A stretch of DNA of 64,000 nt from Schauerella fraxinea (GCA_030849945.1 JAVDKK010000001.1:1054001-1118000); one strand, 5' to 3'; positions 25,743-34,477 are shown, counted from the stretch's first letter. Notes: a model not told the origin generated them from the letters alone. Made by a program: numbers and translations.

Positions 25743-26513
25743 TCAGCGCAGCGGACGCCGGCGAATCAGCAGATCGGTCACTGAGTTTACCCGCAAGTCG
25801 ACGTATCCCGGCCTTGCGCGCCCACGTTTTGCAAATGGTGTGCCAGGATGAAAAACATGCACCGTGCGCAGACCGGCGCGGCGCGCGCCGCGCAGATTCG
25901 CCAACGTGTCTTCGACGAGAACCGATTGCCTGGGCGTGGCGCCTTCGCGCGCCAGCACATAACGCAGCAGCGCCGCAGAGGGCTTGGGGCGGTACTGATT
26001 GTGCCAGTGCATATGCTCGATGCCCCACAGGCTTTCGAACTGCTGCAGGATGCCCAGGTGGCGCAGCACCGAGCGCGCGTAGTCGATCGGCGCATTGGTG
26101 AGCAGCACCTTGCGGCCGGGCAGGCGGCGCAGCTTCTGCGCCAAGCCTTTCTCGGCACGGATCAACGGCGCCAATTCGAAATCGTGGCACCGCGCAAGAA
26201 ACGTTTTCGCGTCCACACCGTGATGCTTGACCATGCCGATCATCGTGGCGCCGTACTGCTTCCAGTACTTCACGCGGTACTGGTTGGCAGTCGCATCGTC
26301 GACGCCGAGCGCTTCAGCCACCGCCGCCGTCATTCCCCGATCGATATACGGAAAGATGGCGTGTGAGGTGTCGTGCAGCGTGTTGTCGAGATCGAACAGC
26401 CACAGCGGCCCGGACGTATGACCCGTGCGCCCCCCGGCGCCGGGCACCGTGCCTGCCCTGCGGCTGCGGCGTAACCGCAGGGCAGGGCGCAGCAGTTGTC
26501 GCCCAATGGCCAT
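25743..26513 (-). CDS. HAD-family pyrimidine 5'-nucleotidase
   Basis: A 256-residue HAD hydrolase. The nucleophile motif is FDLDNTLHD near residue 41, motif II is LLTNAPIDYA, and motif III/IV is KPS with VEDTLANLRGA. The layout matches the SDT1-like pyrimidine nucleotidase group that cleaves UMP/CMP. The first 35 residues are basic and poorly conserved. The start ATG at 26513 overlaps the argB stop by one base (TGATG), so it is translated after argB. Physiological role: nucleotide clean-up, by family only. Confidence 0.85.
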   Translation of the reverse strand: MAIGRQLLRPALRLRRSRRAGTVPGAGGRTGHTSGPLWLFDLDNTLHDTSHAIFPYIDRGMTAAVAEALGVDDATANQYRVKYWKQYGATMIGMVKHHGVDAKTFLARCHDFELAPLIRAEKGLAQKLRRLPGRKVLLTNAPIDYARSVLRHLGILQQFESLWGIEHMHWHNQYRPKPSAALLRYVLAREGATPRQSVLVEDTLANLRGARRAGLRTVHVFHPGTPFAKRGRARPGYVDLRVNSVTDLLIRRRPLR

Positions 26514-27415
26514 CAGAACGAGCTGATCATCGTGCCCACGCCCTGATCCGTCAGAATTTCGAGCAGCAGGCAATGCGGCACGCGGCCGTCGACGATGTGA
26601 ACCGAATTGACGCCGTTTTTAGCGGCATCCAGCGCCGACGAAATCTTGGGCAGCATGCCGCCGGAGATCGTGCCGTCGGCAAACAGCTCATCGATGGTTT
26701 GCGCCGACAGGCTGCGCAGCAACTTGCCGTTCTTGTCCAGCACGCCCGGGGTGTTGGTGAGCATCAACAGCTTTTCCGCGCCCAGCACTTCGGCCATCTT
26801 GCCTGCGACGATGTCGGCATTGATGTTGTACGCCGTGCCGTCTTCGCCATAGCCGATCGGCGAAATCACCGGGATGAACTGGTCGTCCTGCAGGGCCTTG
26901 ACCACAGCCGGCTCGACGCGCTTGATGTCGCCCACGAAACCGATGTCGAAAGGCTCGCTGGGATTGTCCTTGTTGGGCAGGTACTTCTTCTGCGCCAGGA
27001 TCAGGCCGCCGTCCTTACCGGTGAGGCCCACTGCCTTGCCGCCGACTTCGTTGATCATCATCACGATGTCTTGCTGCACTTGGCCGCCCAGCACCCACTC
27101 CACCACTTCCATGGTTTCGGCATCCGTCACGCGCATGCCCTGGATGAAGGTGCCTTGCTTGCCGATGCGGCGCAGGGCGTCGTCGATTTGCGGGCCGCCG
27201 CCGTGCACCACGATCGGATTCAAGCCGACCAGCTTGAGAAGCACGACGTCGTGGGCAAAGGCGCGCTGCAGGCTCTCGTCCGTCATGGCGTTGCCGCCGT
27301 ACTTGACCACGATCGTTTTGCCGTGGAATCGGCGCAGATAGGGCAAGGCTTCGGACAGCACGCTGGCTTTGATGGCGGGAGACATTACGGCAGCAGGCTC
27401 GGGGGTGTCGGTCAT
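26513..27415 (-). CDS. argB: Acetylglutamate kinase
   Basis: A 300-residue amino-acid kinase for the second step of arginine synthesis. The phosphate/substrate loops are VVKYGGNAMTDE near residue 37 and VHGGGPQID near residue 72; further typical parts are GLTGKDGG and NINADIVAGKMAEVL. The chain has the N-terminal extension (EALPYLRRFHGKT) found in arginine-regulated hexameric NAGKs, so feedback inhibition is likely. The start at 27415 has MTDTPEP as in relatives; the frame is open further up. It heads a minus-strand unit with the nucleotidase and perhaps slmA. Confidence 0.95.
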   Translation of the reverse strand: MTDTPEPAAVMSPAIKASVLSEALPYLRRFHGKTIVVKYGGNAMTDESLQRAFAHDVVLLKLVGLNPIVVHGGGPQIDDALRRIGKQGTFIQGMRVTDAETMEVVEWVLGGQVQQDIVMMINEVGGKAVGLTGKDGGLILAQKKYLPNKDNPSEPFDIGFVGDIKRVEPAVVKALQDDQFIPVISPIGYGEDGTAYNINADIVAGKMAEVLGAEKLLMLTNTPGVLDKNGKLLRSLSAQTIDELFADGTISGGMLPKISSALDAAKNGVNSVHIVDGRVPHCLLLEILTDQGVGTMISSF

Positions 27416-27620
27416 GGCGTCATCGCAAAAAGATGGAAAAAAAGCTTGCTGCTCCCGGGTCAAGGGTGCGATCGCAAGCCGTCCGCGTCGATTGTAGACT
27501 GCTTGGGCGATGCTCGCAGGGAGCACGGCATATGGTTATAACAAGTGGTTTCGCACCTTGCGTTACAGTGCGTGAACCGACGCTTCGAACGTCGACGTTT
27601 CATCATCAGGAGACACTCCC

Positions 27621-28406
27621 ATGCGCATTTCGGCACTCACCCGGGCCCTGCTGGCCTCAACGCTCTTGTTCGCCGCGGGCGCGCAAGCCGGCCCCTTGCA
27701 TATCGCCGCCTCCGAGGTGCCGCACGCCCAGTTGCTCGAGTTCGTGAAGCCGCAGCTCAAAAAGGAAGGCGTCGATCTGGATATCAAGGTGTTCAGCGAT
27801 TATGTGCAGCCCAACCTGCAGGTGGCTGATAAACAATTGGACGCCAATTTTTTCCAGCATCAGCCTTATCTGGACACGTTCAACAAGGATCGCGGCGCCA
27901 CGCTCGTATCGGCGGGCGCCATTCACGTCGAGCCGTTCGGCGCGTATTCCAAGAAGGTCAAGGCTGTGGGCGACCTGAAGCAGGGCGCCACCGTGGCCAT
28001 TCCCAACGATCCGTCCAACAGCGGTCGGGCGTTGCTGTTGCTGCAGAAAAACGGCCTGATCAAGCTGAAGGACCCGACCAACATCACGGCCACGCCGATC
28101 GATATCACGGATAACCCCAAAGGGTTGAAGTTCCGCGAACTCGAGGCGGCCATGCTGCCGCGCTCGCTCGACGATGTGGATCTCGCGCTGATCAATACCA
28201 ACTACGCGTTGGAAGCGGGCTTGGTGCCGACGAAAGACGCCTTGTTCATCGAGGGTTCGGATTCGCCTTACGCCAATTTGATCGTGACGCGCACCGATAA
28301 TCGCGACTCGCCCGACGTGAAGAAATTGGTCGAGGCCTTGCACACGCCCGAAGTGAAAGCCTTCATCGAGAAGCAGTACAAGGGCGCCATCGTGCCCGCG
28401 TTCTAA
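27621..28406 (+). CDS. metQ: MetQ/NlpA-type periplasmic substrate-binding protein
   Basis: A 261-residue solute-binding protein of ABC methionine importers. Signal peptide at 1-23, then the family core PHAQLLEFVKPQLKKEGVD, NANFFQH-type segment (LDANFFQHQPYLDTFN) and the VAIPNDPSNSGRALLLLQK loop. Most MetQ proteins are lipoproteins; here the cleavage region is FAAGAQAG with no lipobox cysteine, so it is probably soluble in the periplasm. No metN or metI is adjacent. An AGGAG lies before the ATG. A strong terminator follows, so it is a single-gene transcript. Confidence 0.88.
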   Translation: MRISALTRALLASTLLFAAGAQAGPLHIAASEVPHAQLLEFVKPQLKKEGVDLDIKVFSDYVQPNLQVADKQLDANFFQHQPYLDTFNKDRGATLVSAGAIHVEPFGAYSKKVKAVGDLKQGATVAIPNDPSNSGRALLLLQKNGLIKLKDPTNITATPIDITDNPKGLKFRELEAAMLPRSLDDVDLALINTNYALEAGLVPTKDALFIEGSDSPYANLIVTRTDNRDSPDVKKLVEALHTPEVKAFIEKQYKGAIVPAF

Positions 28407-28456
28407 TTTGGCGCAGCGGGGCGCGCGGACGACTGCAGCCCCCCGCGGTCATGAAG

Positions 28457-28495
28457 AAAGGCGCTGTCTTCGGCATCGAGGACAGCGCCTTTTTC
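28457..28495 (+). terminator. Rho-independent terminator after metQ-like gene
   Basis: AAAGGCGCTGTC (28457-28468) pairs perfectly with GACAGCGCCTTT (28481-28492) around a 12-base loop, with further Ts after the stem. The A run on the left arm means it could also work for the minus-strand direction. Confidence 0.9.
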
Positions 28496-28562
28496 TGTAT
28501 GGCTGTGCTTCCGGTGTGAAGCCCTGCCGTGCGGTGCTGACCAGACAGTGGATCGCGCTGCA

Positions 28563-28597
28563 ACGATCAGCCGGCGGCCATACGATCAGCCGGCGGC
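28563..28597. repeat. Tandem 19-base duplication at the tlpA 3' end
   Basis: ACGATCAGCCGGCGGC occurs at 28563-28578 and again at 28582-28597, a 19-base period including the CAT/T spacer. The second copy contains the tlpA stop codon (28586-28588) and its last codons; the first is just outside the gene. It looks like a recent local duplication. Confidence 0.8.
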
Positions 28598-29080
28598 GAG
28601 CGCCTTCTGCACCGTGGCCTGGAATTCGCCTTTGTCGTACTCACCCAGATAGCGCTTGATGATGTGACCTTGTTTGTCGATCAGAAAGGCTGTGGGCGTG
28701 AGTTTTACGTCGCCGAAGGCGCGTGCGAGCTCGCCCTTGGCATCCACCGACACCATGAACGGCAGCTTGCGCGTCTGCGCGTAATTGAGCACGTAATTGG
28801 GCGGGTCGTACTGCATCGCCACCGCGACGGTTTCGAAGCCCTCGGGCGAATAGGTGTTGTAGTTGGCGATGGTGTCGGGCATCTGCGCCACACAGGTCAC
28901 GCAACTCGTGGCCCAGAATTTGACGAGCACGACTTTGCCGCGCAGATCTTGCATGCTCATGGTCTTGCCGTCCAACCCCGTGAACGTGACGTCGGGCGCG
29001 GCTTGCACCGGTCGCCAGACGAACCACGAGCCGATGCCGGCGATCACCGCCACGGTGAGAACGAGTATGAGCTTTTTCAT
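28586..29080 (-). CDS. TlpA/ResA-type periplasmic thiol-disulfide oxidoreductase
   Basis: A 164-residue thioredoxin-fold protein held in or cleaved from the membrane by an N-terminal hydrophobic segment (residues 4-22). The redox motif is WATSCVTCVAQMP (C60, C63), and the cis-proline is in LTPTAFLID. Such proteins reduce periplasmic cysteines, often for cytochrome c or oxidase assembly, though the partner is not fixed by the sequence. The ATG overlaps the dolP stop (ATGA), so it is the last gene of yraN-diaA-dolP-tlpA. Confidence 0.88.
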   Translation of the reverse strand: MKKLILVLTVAVIAGIGSWFVWRPVQAAPDVTFTGLDGKTMSMQDLRGKVVLVKFWATSCVTCVAQMPDTIANYNTYSPEGFETVAVAMQYDPPNYVLNYAQTRKLPFMVSVDAKGELARAFGDVKLTPTAFLIDKQGHIIKRYLGEYDKGEFQATVQKALAAG

Positions 29081-29838
29081 CTGATGGGCATCGCTTCCAC
29101 GCCGCCCGAACCGCCGGTGGGCGCGGTGAGGTTATTGCCGGAGCCGTTCTCGATGGGGGCGGGCGTTTGCTCGGCTTTTGGCTCGGACTTGTTCTTGTCG
29201 TCGCCCGCTTCGCTGCCGGAGAGTGCCACGGCCTCGTCGCGTGTGATGATCTCGAAGAGCTTGACCACCCGTTTCACGCCGCTCACGCCCGCCGCGGCAT
29301 TGCCGGCGTACTGGCTTTCTTTCTCGGTGACCTTGCCCAGCAGATACACCACGTTGGTGTCGGTGGTGGTCACGATGGTGGCGGACGGCACAAACTTGGT
29401 GTTGAGCAGAGCAGACTTCACCTTGGACGTGATCCAGGTGTCGCTCGTGCGGCCGCTGAAGTCGCGCGTGAAGCCGACGTTGAGCTGGTTGTGCACCGTT
29501 TTCACGTTTTGTACGCCGCGCGCGATATCGGTGGCTTTGGCCTTCACGCTTTCGTTGGCGGCATCGCCCGACAGCAACAGCCGGCCGTTATACGCCGTGG
29601 CATTGATGCGTGAGGTGTCGCCGAAGTTCTGGCGCATCAGACTCTGCACCTTGAACTCGATATTCTGATCGTCGAGCTGCGTGCCTGACGACCTGCGATC
29701 GGTAATCACCACGGCCGATCCGGCTGCGGCGCCGCCCACGACCAGCGGGACGCATGCCGTGAGGGACGCGGCCCCGGCCGCCATCATGAGGGCGAGCGCC
29801 AGCGGGCGAACATAGGATTTGCGGCGGTTCGTCGTCAT
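29077..29838 (-). CDS. dolP: BON-domain outer-membrane lipoprotein DolP (YraP)
   Basis: A 253-residue lipoprotein. The signal ends in the lipobox SLTAC with lipidated C29. Two BON domains follow (about 45-120 and 125-200), each with a typical glycine-rich strand (GRLLLSGDA, NVVYLLGKV). A Glu/Lys/Pro/Gly-rich tail of about 50 residues, absent from E. coli DolP (191 residues), closes the protein. DolP supports outer-membrane integrity and BAM function. Its position after diaA matches E. coli. Starts and stops with both neighbours overlap by ATGA. Confidence 0.9.
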   Translation of the reverse strand: MTTNRRKSYVRPLALALMMAAGAASLTACVPLVVGGAAAGSAVVITDRRSSGTQLDDQNIEFKVQSLMRQNFGDTSRINATAYNGRLLLSGDAANESVKAKATDIARGVQNVKTVHNQLNVGFTRDFSGRTSDTWITSKVKSALLNTKFVPSATIVTTTDTNVVYLLGKVTEKESQYAGNAAAGVSGVKRVVKLFEIITRDEAVALSGSEAGDDKNKSEPKAEQTPAPIENGSGNNLTAPTGGSGGVEAMPIR

Positions 29839-30437
29839 TCGGAATCTCCCAACAGCAATGCATCGATGCCGTCGCACAACGCGTGCAACAGCAGTATATG
29901 AACTTCCTGGATACGCATCGTGCGATCGTGGGGCACGCAGAGATGGACGTCATTTGACGTCATGAGTTCCCCCAATACGCCGCCATCCTTGCCCGACAGC
30001 GCCACGATGTGCATGTCGCGCTCATGCGCGGCGCCCACGGCCCGCAGCACATTGGCCGAGTTGCCGCTGGTGGAAATGCACACCAACACGTCGCCTGCTT
30101 GCCCCAGCGCATTGACCTGCCGCTCGAAGATCTCGTCAAAGCCGTAGTCGTTGCCGACGGCGGTCATGATCGATGTGTCCACGCTGAGTGCGATACCGGC
30201 GAGCGGCAACCGCTCGCGTTCGAAACGGCCCACGAGTTCGGCAATGAAGTGCTGCGCGTCGGCCGCGGAGCCGCCGTTGCCGCAGGCGAGAATCTTGCCA
30301 TTATTGGCGAGCGCGGCAAACATCAGATCCACCGCCTGAGCGAGGGGATCCACGAGCGCGGTGCGGCTAGCTTCAAAAGCCTGGACGGCATCGGTGAAAT
30401 GCGACGCCATACGAGAGGTCATATCCATGGCGCGCAT
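29835..30437 (-). CDS. diaA: DiaA-type SIS-domain protein (phosphoheptose isomerase family)
   Basis: A 200-residue SIS protein (ILACGNGGSAADAQHFIAEL, then GDVLVCISTSGNSANVLRA and HDRTMRIQEVHILLLHALCD). Sequence alone cannot separate DiaA, which binds DnaA and promotes replication initiation, from GmhA, which makes heptose for LPS. The neighbourhood yraN-diaA-dolP next to divergent rsmI is that of E. coli diaA, so I favour DiaA. ATGs at 30437 and 30428 are possible starts. Its stop overlaps the dolP start. Confidence 0.82.
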   Translation of the reverse strand: MRAMDMTSRMASHFTDAVQAFEASRTALVDPLAQAVDLMFAALANNGKILACGNGGSAADAQHFIAELVGRFERERLPLAGIALSVDTSIMTAVGNDYGFDEIFERQVNALGQAGDVLVCISTSGNSANVLRAVGAAHERDMHIVALSGKDGGVLGELMTSNDVHLCVPHDRTMRIQEVHILLLHALCDGIDALLLGDSE

Positions 30438-30470
30438 TATCTCACGCGCGCGTAACGGCTGGGCAGCCCT

Positions 30471-31172
30471 TTAGTGTGCAAAGGCGCTACGTAGCCAATG
30501 GACGCGATCACCCTCGAAAGCGATCACATCGAAGCGGCAGCGTGGCGTGCGTCCCTGGAATCCGCGACGCGCCAGGCTTGGAAGAAACCACTGTGCCGCC
30601 CGTATCAGTCGCCGTTGCTTGGCCGCGCCCACGCTCCCGGCGGCCCCGCCAAACCGGGCAGCCTGGCGCGCCCGCACTTCGATGAAAACGAGCTCGTCGC
30701 CATCGCGCGCCACCAGATCGATCTCGCCCAACGGGCACCACAGGTTGCGCGCCAGGCACTGCAAGCCGGCATCCTCGATCAGCCGCAGCGCGGCTGCTTC
30801 GGTGTGCATGCCGCGCTGTTGGGCCGCCGTGGGCGCGGCGGGCACGCGGCACGTTGGTGGGTGTGACGGTGACTGACGCTGCGACGGTGCCTGTGTAGCG
30901 ACGGCCGTTGATGCCGATCCGGATGGCGCTGTCGATCCGGATGCGGCAGGCGCCGTCGCGCGCTTTTTTGCGGCGGCCTCGCGTCGCTTGCGCTGCCGTT
31001 GGCGCGCCTTGAGCGCCCGCCTCTGCGCCTCTTGGGCCGCGGCGAAGGCGGTAGCGTGATCGGTGGGTGATCCAGGTGATGCGGGCGACGCAGGCGACAC
31101 AGTTGCGTCGCCCGTGTCCAGAGCCGCTGGCTTCGGCGATTCGGGCGGAACAGGAGGCACGGTCTGCGGCAC
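30471..31172 (-). CDS. yraN: YraN (UPF0102) nuclease-fold protein with long N-terminal extension
   Basis: The last 113 residues are a YraN/UPF0102 domain with the endonuclease-like residues in PLGEIDLVARDG and VFIEVRARQ, and YGGAAxSV-like FGGAAGSVGAAKQRRL. Function is unknown. The open frame runs back to a GTG at 31172, adding about 115 Ala/Pro/Ser/Arg/Lys-rich residues of low complexity. An internal ATG at 30809 would give a domain-only protein but begins just inside the conserved block. The start is therefore unsure. It is divergent from rsmI, and lpoA, which separates these genes in E. coli, is missing. Confidence 0.75.
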   Translation of the reverse strand: MPQTVPPVPPESPKPAALDTGDATVSPASPASPGSPTDHATAFAAAQEAQRRALKARQRQRKRREAAAKKRATAPAASGSTAPSGSASTAVATQAPSQRQSPSHPPTCRVPAAPTAAQQRGMHTEAAALRLIEDAGLQCLARNLWCPLGEIDLVARDGDELVFIEVRARQAARFGGAAGSVGAAKQRRLIRAAQWFLPSLARRGFQGRTPRCRFDVIAFEGDRVHWLRSAFAH

Positions 31173-31246
31173 GAGAACAGGTGTGAAAGCGGGCTTAGCA
31201 CCCCGGGCGTCTACACTGGCACATCTTTTACGTCACGCGCGCCGCA

Positions 31247-32230
31247 ATGAATCAAACTCTCCCTTTGTCGCCCACCGGCGAGATCTGGCAACGCCAAGCT
31301 GAGCGCGTCGTGCAGCAGCACTGGCCGCGCGGTGCGCTTTATGTGGTGGCCACGCCCATCGGCAACCTGGGTGACATCGGGTTGCGCGCATGGCATGCCT
31401 TGGCGCATGCCGATGTAATCGCCGCCGAGGATACGCGCGCCACCCGCACGTTGTGCGAGGCCTGGGGGATCGGTACGCCACTGATCGCCGCCCATCGTCA
31501 CAACGAGGCGACCGCCGCCGAAGCCATCTGCGCCCGGCTCGAGGCTGGGGAGCGCGTGGCGTTGGTGTCCGATGCCGGCGCGCCTGCCGTCAGCGACCCC
31601 GGTGCCCGCGTGGTGCGCGCGGTGCGCGAGCGCGGCCTGCCGGTAATTCCGATCCCTGGCCCCAGCGCCGTGATCACTGCGCTCATGGGCAGCGGTGTAA
31701 CGACGGACGAAAATCCGGCATTCGCCTTTGCGGGTTTTGCGCCGCCCAAGTCCACGGCGCGCGTGCGGTGGCTCAAGCAATGGTCGGCGTTGCCGGCCCC
31801 CGTTGTTTTCTTCGAGTCGCCGCATCGGCTGCGCGCCACGGTGGGCGATTTGCGCGAGGTGTGCGGCCCCGCGCGCCGGCTTACGATCGCCCGCGAGCTC
31901 ACGAAGCGCTTCGAGGAAATCGCCACGGTGGCGCTGGACGAGGCCGTGGCTTGGCTGGATGGTGACACCCATCGCGAACAGGGCGAGTTCGTGCTCATCC
32001 TGCATGCCGCACCCGTGATCGCGGCGGCAACGGACGAAGAGGAAACGCTCGCGACATCCGGAACGTGGAATCGCGACACGCTGCTCGATGCGTTGTTGTC
32101 GCGGTTATCGGTGCGCGATGCCGCGCGGGTAGCCGCCGACATCACCGGCCTGTCGCGCGATGCGCTCTATCGGCAGGCGCTGGCGCGCAAGGCTGCCGGC
32201 GAAACGGACGACGCTGAAGAGCAAGACTGA
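31247..32230 (+). CDS. rsmI: 16S rRNA (cytidine-1402-2'-O)-methyltransferase RsmI
   Basis: A 327-residue SAM methyltransferase of the tetrapyrrole-methylase fold. Key motifs are LYVVATPIGNLGDI near residue 31, AEDTRATRTL, VSDAGAPAVSDPGA, the IPGPSAVITAL loop, and FFESPHRLRATV. It 2'-O-methylates C1402 in the ribosomal P site. The N-terminal 29 residues and the Glu/Asp-rich last 15 residues extend the usual length of about 286. It is convergent with rlpA, 153 bases away, with no clear terminator between. Confidence 0.94.
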   Translation: MNQTLPLSPTGEIWQRQAERVVQQHWPRGALYVVATPIGNLGDIGLRAWHALAHADVIAAEDTRATRTLCEAWGIGTPLIAAHRHNEATAAEAICARLEAGERVALVSDAGAPAVSDPGARVVRAVRERGLPVIPIPGPSAVITALMGSGVTTDENPAFAFAGFAPPKSTARVRWLKQWSALPAPVVFFESPHRLRATVGDLREVCGPARRLTIARELTKRFEEIATVALDEAVAWLDGDTHREQGEFVLILHAAPVIAAATDEEETLATSGTWNRDTLLDALLSRLSVRDAARVAADITGLSRDALYRQALARKAAGETDDAEEQD

Positions 32231-32383
32231 CTGGCTGGCCATGCAGGCGCATGCCGAGGCGAGCGCTAGCGCACGCTCGAGGGTGAAATCAAGAGGACGG
32301 TAAGCGCTGATGCGTGTGGCACACGCCGGCATTGCGCTGCGCGTTGACGTTCACGAAGGGCGTCATCCAGCGCAGGCCAATGA

Positions 32384-33475
32384 TTACGGCAAGGCCAGGC
32401 TCGGCATGATGCCGGTACGGGCATGCACCGTTTGTGCGGCCGACAACGCCGCTTCGCGGCTGGCGAAGGGACCGAGTTTCACGCGGTATAGGCTGTCGCC
32501 GGACGGTTCGAGCATCGCGGGCGGTGTTTGGCCTGCCATCTCGCCGTTGACCCGAGACACCAGCGTCTGCGCATTGGCTGGCTGGCTGAATGCGCCTAAC
32601 TGCAGAAACACGCCACTGCCCGACGCCGCCGTGTGTGTGGCCACGGGGGCTGGCGGTGGCGCATAGACCGGCGCCGGTGGTGGCAAGGGGGTGGGCGCGG
32701 ATGCAGCCCGGTCGCCCTCGAACGAAGCTGTCGCCGGGCCGGGCGTGAGATCCGCGGGCAGCGGGGCGGGCGCCGAAGCCGGCAGATCAAGATCGCCCGT
32801 CATCGTCTGGCTATTCGCGTAAATCGGCGTGGCCGCCGGCGCACCTGCCATCACGGGCGCGGCCGCAGGTGCCGGTGCGCTCGAGCCGCCAGCTGCCATC
32901 ATGCGAATTTCGTCGGGCATCAACCGTTCGACCACGACCTCACCGCTGCCGGGACCCACGATGCCCAGGCGATGCGCGGCCGCGTAGGACAAGTCCATGA
33001 TGCGATCGTCGTGAAACGGGCCGCGATCGTTGACGCGCACGATGACCGACTTGCCGTTGATCGCGCTGGTGACGCGCGCATAACTGGGCAGCGGCAATGT
33101 GGTGTGCGCCGCCGTCATGGCATACATGTTGTACGACTCGCCGATCGAGGTCGAGTTGCCGTGGAATTTCTTGCCGTACCACGAGGCCAGTCCGCGCCGC
33201 TTGTACGACGAATTGCTGGTGTCGGGCACGTAGCGCTTACCGAACACCACGTAGGGCTTGTTGGCCCCGCTGGCGAAGGGTTCGATGCGCGGCACGGCAT
33301 CGGGGATCTTGTCGATATCGGAAGGGATATCGTTGCCGGGGCCATCGTCCTTGTAGTAGCCGCCACCGCGCTTCTTGCCGCCGCCGCTTGTGCCGCACCC
33401 GGCGATGGCCAGTGCAAGCAGAACCGTTCCCGCCAATCCCAGCCATCGCCGGGCTTGGCCTGAACGCGCGCTCAT
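32384..33475 (-). CDS. rlpA: RlpA septal lytic transglycosylase-like lipoprotein
   Basis: A 363-residue outer-membrane lipoprotein: lipobox LAIAGC (C about 27), a DPBB domain with the RlpA core GLASWYGKKFHGNSTSIGE and RVNDRGPFHDDRIMDLS, a disordered Pro/Ala linker of about 100 residues, and a C-terminal SPOR domain (LQLGAFSQPANAQTLVSRV) that finds septal denuded glycan. In Pseudomonas RlpA cuts naked glycan strands. The start at 33475 overlaps the rapZ stop (ATGA); rlpA normally sits beside mrdB/dacA, so this location is unusual. Confidence 0.9.
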   Translation of the reverse strand: MSARSGQARRWLGLAGTVLLALAIAGCGTSGGGKKRGGGYYKDDGPGNDIPSDIDKIPDAVPRIEPFASGANKPYVVFGKRYVPDTSNSSYKRRGLASWYGKKFHGNSTSIGESYNMYAMTAAHTTLPLPSYARVTSAINGKSVIVRVNDRGPFHDDRIMDLSYAAAHRLGIVGPGSGEVVVERLMPDEIRMMAAGGSSAPAPAAAPVMAGAPAATPIYANSQTMTGDLDLPASAPAPLPADLTPGPATASFEGDRAASAPTPLPPPAPVYAPPPAPVATHTAASGSGVFLQLGAFSQPANAQTLVSRVNGEMAGQTPPAMLEPSGDSLYRVKLGPFASREAALSAAQTVHARTGIMPSLALP

Positions 33476-34353
33476 TCCGTTTCGGCCGGCAGTTGCCGGC
33501 GATGGCGCACCAGGAGCGGTTGATGGTCGGCGAAGCGCTCGGCGAGTTTTTCGACCACATACACCGAGCGATGCTGGCCGCCGGTGCAGCCGATGCCCAC
33601 GGTGAGATAACTGCGCGTATCTTGGATGTATTGCGGCAGCCATTTGCGCATGAAAGCCGCGATGTCGTCGATCATCTCGGCCACGCTGTCAAACGTTTCG
33701 AGCCAGTCGGCCACCGGCTTGTCGCGCCCGGTGAGCGGACGCAAAGCGCGATCGTAATGCGGGTTGGGCAGACAGCGCACGTCGAAGACCAAATCCGCAT
33801 CGCGCGGCACGCCGCGTTTGTACGCGAACGATTCGAAGGTGAGCACCAAAGGCGGCCGATCCGTCTGGATGAGATCGCGCATCCATGCGCGCAATTGCCC
33901 AGGCGTGAGGTCTGAGGTGTCGATGACATGACCTTCCTCGCGCATGGACGCGAGCAGCTCGCGTTCCAAGGCAATGCAGTCATGCAGCGACGCTGGTTTG
34001 TTGGCCAGGCGCAACCGGTCGGTGAGCGGATGGCGTCGGCGCGATTCGGAATAGCGCTGCAGGAGCGTATTGTCGTCGGCGTCCAAAAACACCGCGCGCA
34101 GATTGGTATTGAGCGCGCGCAGCGACGCGATCACTGCTGGAAGCTCAACAAGTTCGCCAGGCGATCGGACATCGATGGCGACGGCAACGCGGCGCATCGA
34201 CGGATCGTTGCGCGCATTGGCGATGAATTCGGACAAGAAGCGCACAGGCAAGTTGTCGACGCAGATATAACCCGCGTCTTCAAGCATGCGCAGGGCAACC
34301 GACTTGCCGGAGCCGGAAATACCGGTGAGTAGGACGACGCTCAACATGGGCAT
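33472..34353 (-). CDS. rapZ: RNase adapter RapZ (YvcJ-type P-loop protein)
   Basis: A 293-residue protein with Walker A GISGSGKS (11-18), a second nucleotide segment and the conserved C-terminal block GIGCTGGQHRSVYVVEKLA. In E. coli RapZ binds glucosamine-6-phosphate, directs RNase E to the sRNA GlmZ and so tunes glmS for cell-wall precursor supply; whether the sRNA branch exists here is unknown. ptsN and hprK, its usual neighbours, lie 2.3 kb away beyond two cytochrome genes. It is divergent from the first cytochrome gene. Confidence 0.93.
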   Translation of the reverse strand: MPMLSVVLLTGISGSGKSVALRMLEDAGYICVDNLPVRFLSEFIANARNDPSMRRVAVAIDVRSPGELVELPAVIASLRALNTNLRAVFLDADDNTLLQRYSESRRRHPLTDRLRLANKPASLHDCIALERELLASMREEGHVIDTSDLTPGQLRAWMRDLIQTDRPPLVLTFESFAYKRGVPRDADLVFDVRCLPNPHYDRALRPLTGRDKPVADWLETFDSVAEMIDDIAAFMRKWLPQYIQDTRSYLTVGIGCTGGQHRSVYVVEKLAERFADHQPLLVRHRRQLPAETE

Positions 34354-34477
34354 GATTGTGCATGATTTTTGAAAGTGCTGTCACCGCGTCTTGTCACACA
34401 TTGGCCTACACTGGCCGCTCGCGCATGTTTTTGCGCCTTGCACGCGACCATCGCGCCGCACGATTTGGTGGGTGAGT

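Noticed and set aside
27416..27620. A SAM or methionine riboswitch ahead of the MetQ-like gene
   Set aside because: No known SAM riboswitch core or strong multi-stem fold is visible; only weak short stems.
29835..30437. GmhA (heptose isomerase) as the name of the SIS protein
   Set aside because: The yraN-diaA-dolP order favours DiaA; not fully excluded since heptose genes were not seen.
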